A stretch of DNA of 64,000 bases from Nakamurella panacisegetis (lineage in GTDB: Bacteria; Actinomycetota; Actinomycetes; Mycobacteriales; Nakamurellaceae), in the NCBI RefSeq assembly GCF_900104535.1, contig NZ_LT629710.1:4933501-4997500 (forward strand), given 5' to 3'. The notes below the pieces were generated by a model that had not been told where the DNA came from, did no database searches, and saw nothing but the letters and a program-made list of their open reading frames with translations. A program made the translations under genes and the position numbers. Shown in pieces: positions 63,788-64,000 of the stretch (its first letter is position 1; the number at the start of each line of letters is the position of its first letter).

Positions 63788-64000
63788 ATGAGCAGTGATT
63801 ACCGGTTCCTCACCTTCTGGAGGGTGGGCGGCACCGTGCAAGAGGTGATGGCGGTCCTAGGTGACCCCCAGGCTCTGCCCAGGTGGTGGCCGTCGGTGTA
63901 TCTGAGCGTCGTCGAAGTCAGCGGCGCGGCACCGGATGGAACAGGCGCGGTGGTTGACCTTCACACCAAGGGCTGGCTTCCGTACACGCTGCGGTGGGCG
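63788..64000 (+). CDS. SRPBCC (START/polyketide-cyclase-like) protein, 5' part
   Basis: 71 residues from ATG 63788 run to the window edge. The start (YRFLTFWRVGGTVQEVMAVL, ALPRWWPSVYLSVVEV, LHTKGWLPYTLRW) matches the SRPBCC ligand-binding fold: edge strand, then the conserved WWP turn. Ligand unknown. Confidence 0.75.
   Translation, partial: MSSDYRFLTFWRVGGTVQEVMAVLGDPQALPRWWPSVYLSVVEVSGAAPDGTGAVVDLHTKGWLPYTLRWA

Overview
The window is high-GC actinobacterial DNA. Signs of this are very GC-rich third codon positions, frequent GTG/TTG starts, several apparently leaderless genes (TANNNT about 6 nt before the start codon), and DUF1206, DUF3618, LCP and LAxTG-type surface proteins. It looks like a free-living Actinomycetota chromosome, perhaps Nakamurella-like; the genus is a guess.

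Layout. 1-4.8 kb: a phosphate-scavenging block (PF04185 phosphoesterase C-terminus, lipoprotein, purple-acid-phosphatase-like enzyme, PhoA-type alkaline phosphatase); two of the genes are preceded by PHO-box-like 11-bp repeats. 4.8-14.3 kb: housekeeping and transport (kinase-like/flippase fusion, Na+/H+ antiporter, two TetR regulators with divergent targets and visible operators, a luciferase-like oxidoreductase). 14.4-32.7 kb: a complete contractile injection system (CIS/eCIS) cluster. It holds a zinc-ribbon membrane protein, a Pvc16-like cap protein, an AAA+ ATPase, a LuxR regulator, a DUF4157 protein, one sheath, two tube-family proteins, a LysM adaptor, VgrG-like spike, PAAR tip, gp25, a J-like baseplate protein and tail protein I. 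A converging 1,074-aa ATPase-BTAD regulator follows (32.9-36.1 kb). 36.4-51.5 kb: ordinary chromosomal genes (EXPERA membrane protein, MBL hydrolase, LtrA, two SDRs, oligoribonuclease, LCP, LAxTG surface protein, tRNA-His, trpS with a Trp-Trp attenuator, tRNA-Lys, MmcQ/YjbR, amidohydrolase, L,D-transpeptidase, Bcp).

51.57-63.09 kb: an integrative island bounded by a 27-bp direct repeat of the 3' end of a tRNA-Leu(UAG)-like gene. It carries a decayed integrase, a decayed unknown gene, a TIR protein, a SARP-like regulator, a rhodanese-cupin fusion, a complete ISL3-type IS inside a small gene (8-bp target duplication), a HEPN gene with a small basic partner, a MazEF-like pair and an IS3-type IS. 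A second decayed integrase and the start of an SRPBCC gene follow, suggesting tandem accretion at the same tRNA.

How the parts fit. The phosphatase block would release phosphate outside the cell under PhoP control. The CIS genes encode a sheath-tube-spike particle with an assembly ATPase and two local regulators; no tail-fibre gene is visible, and one membrane protein could be its anchor. The island carries defence and stability modules (TIR, HEPN, MazEF) typical of mobile DNA.
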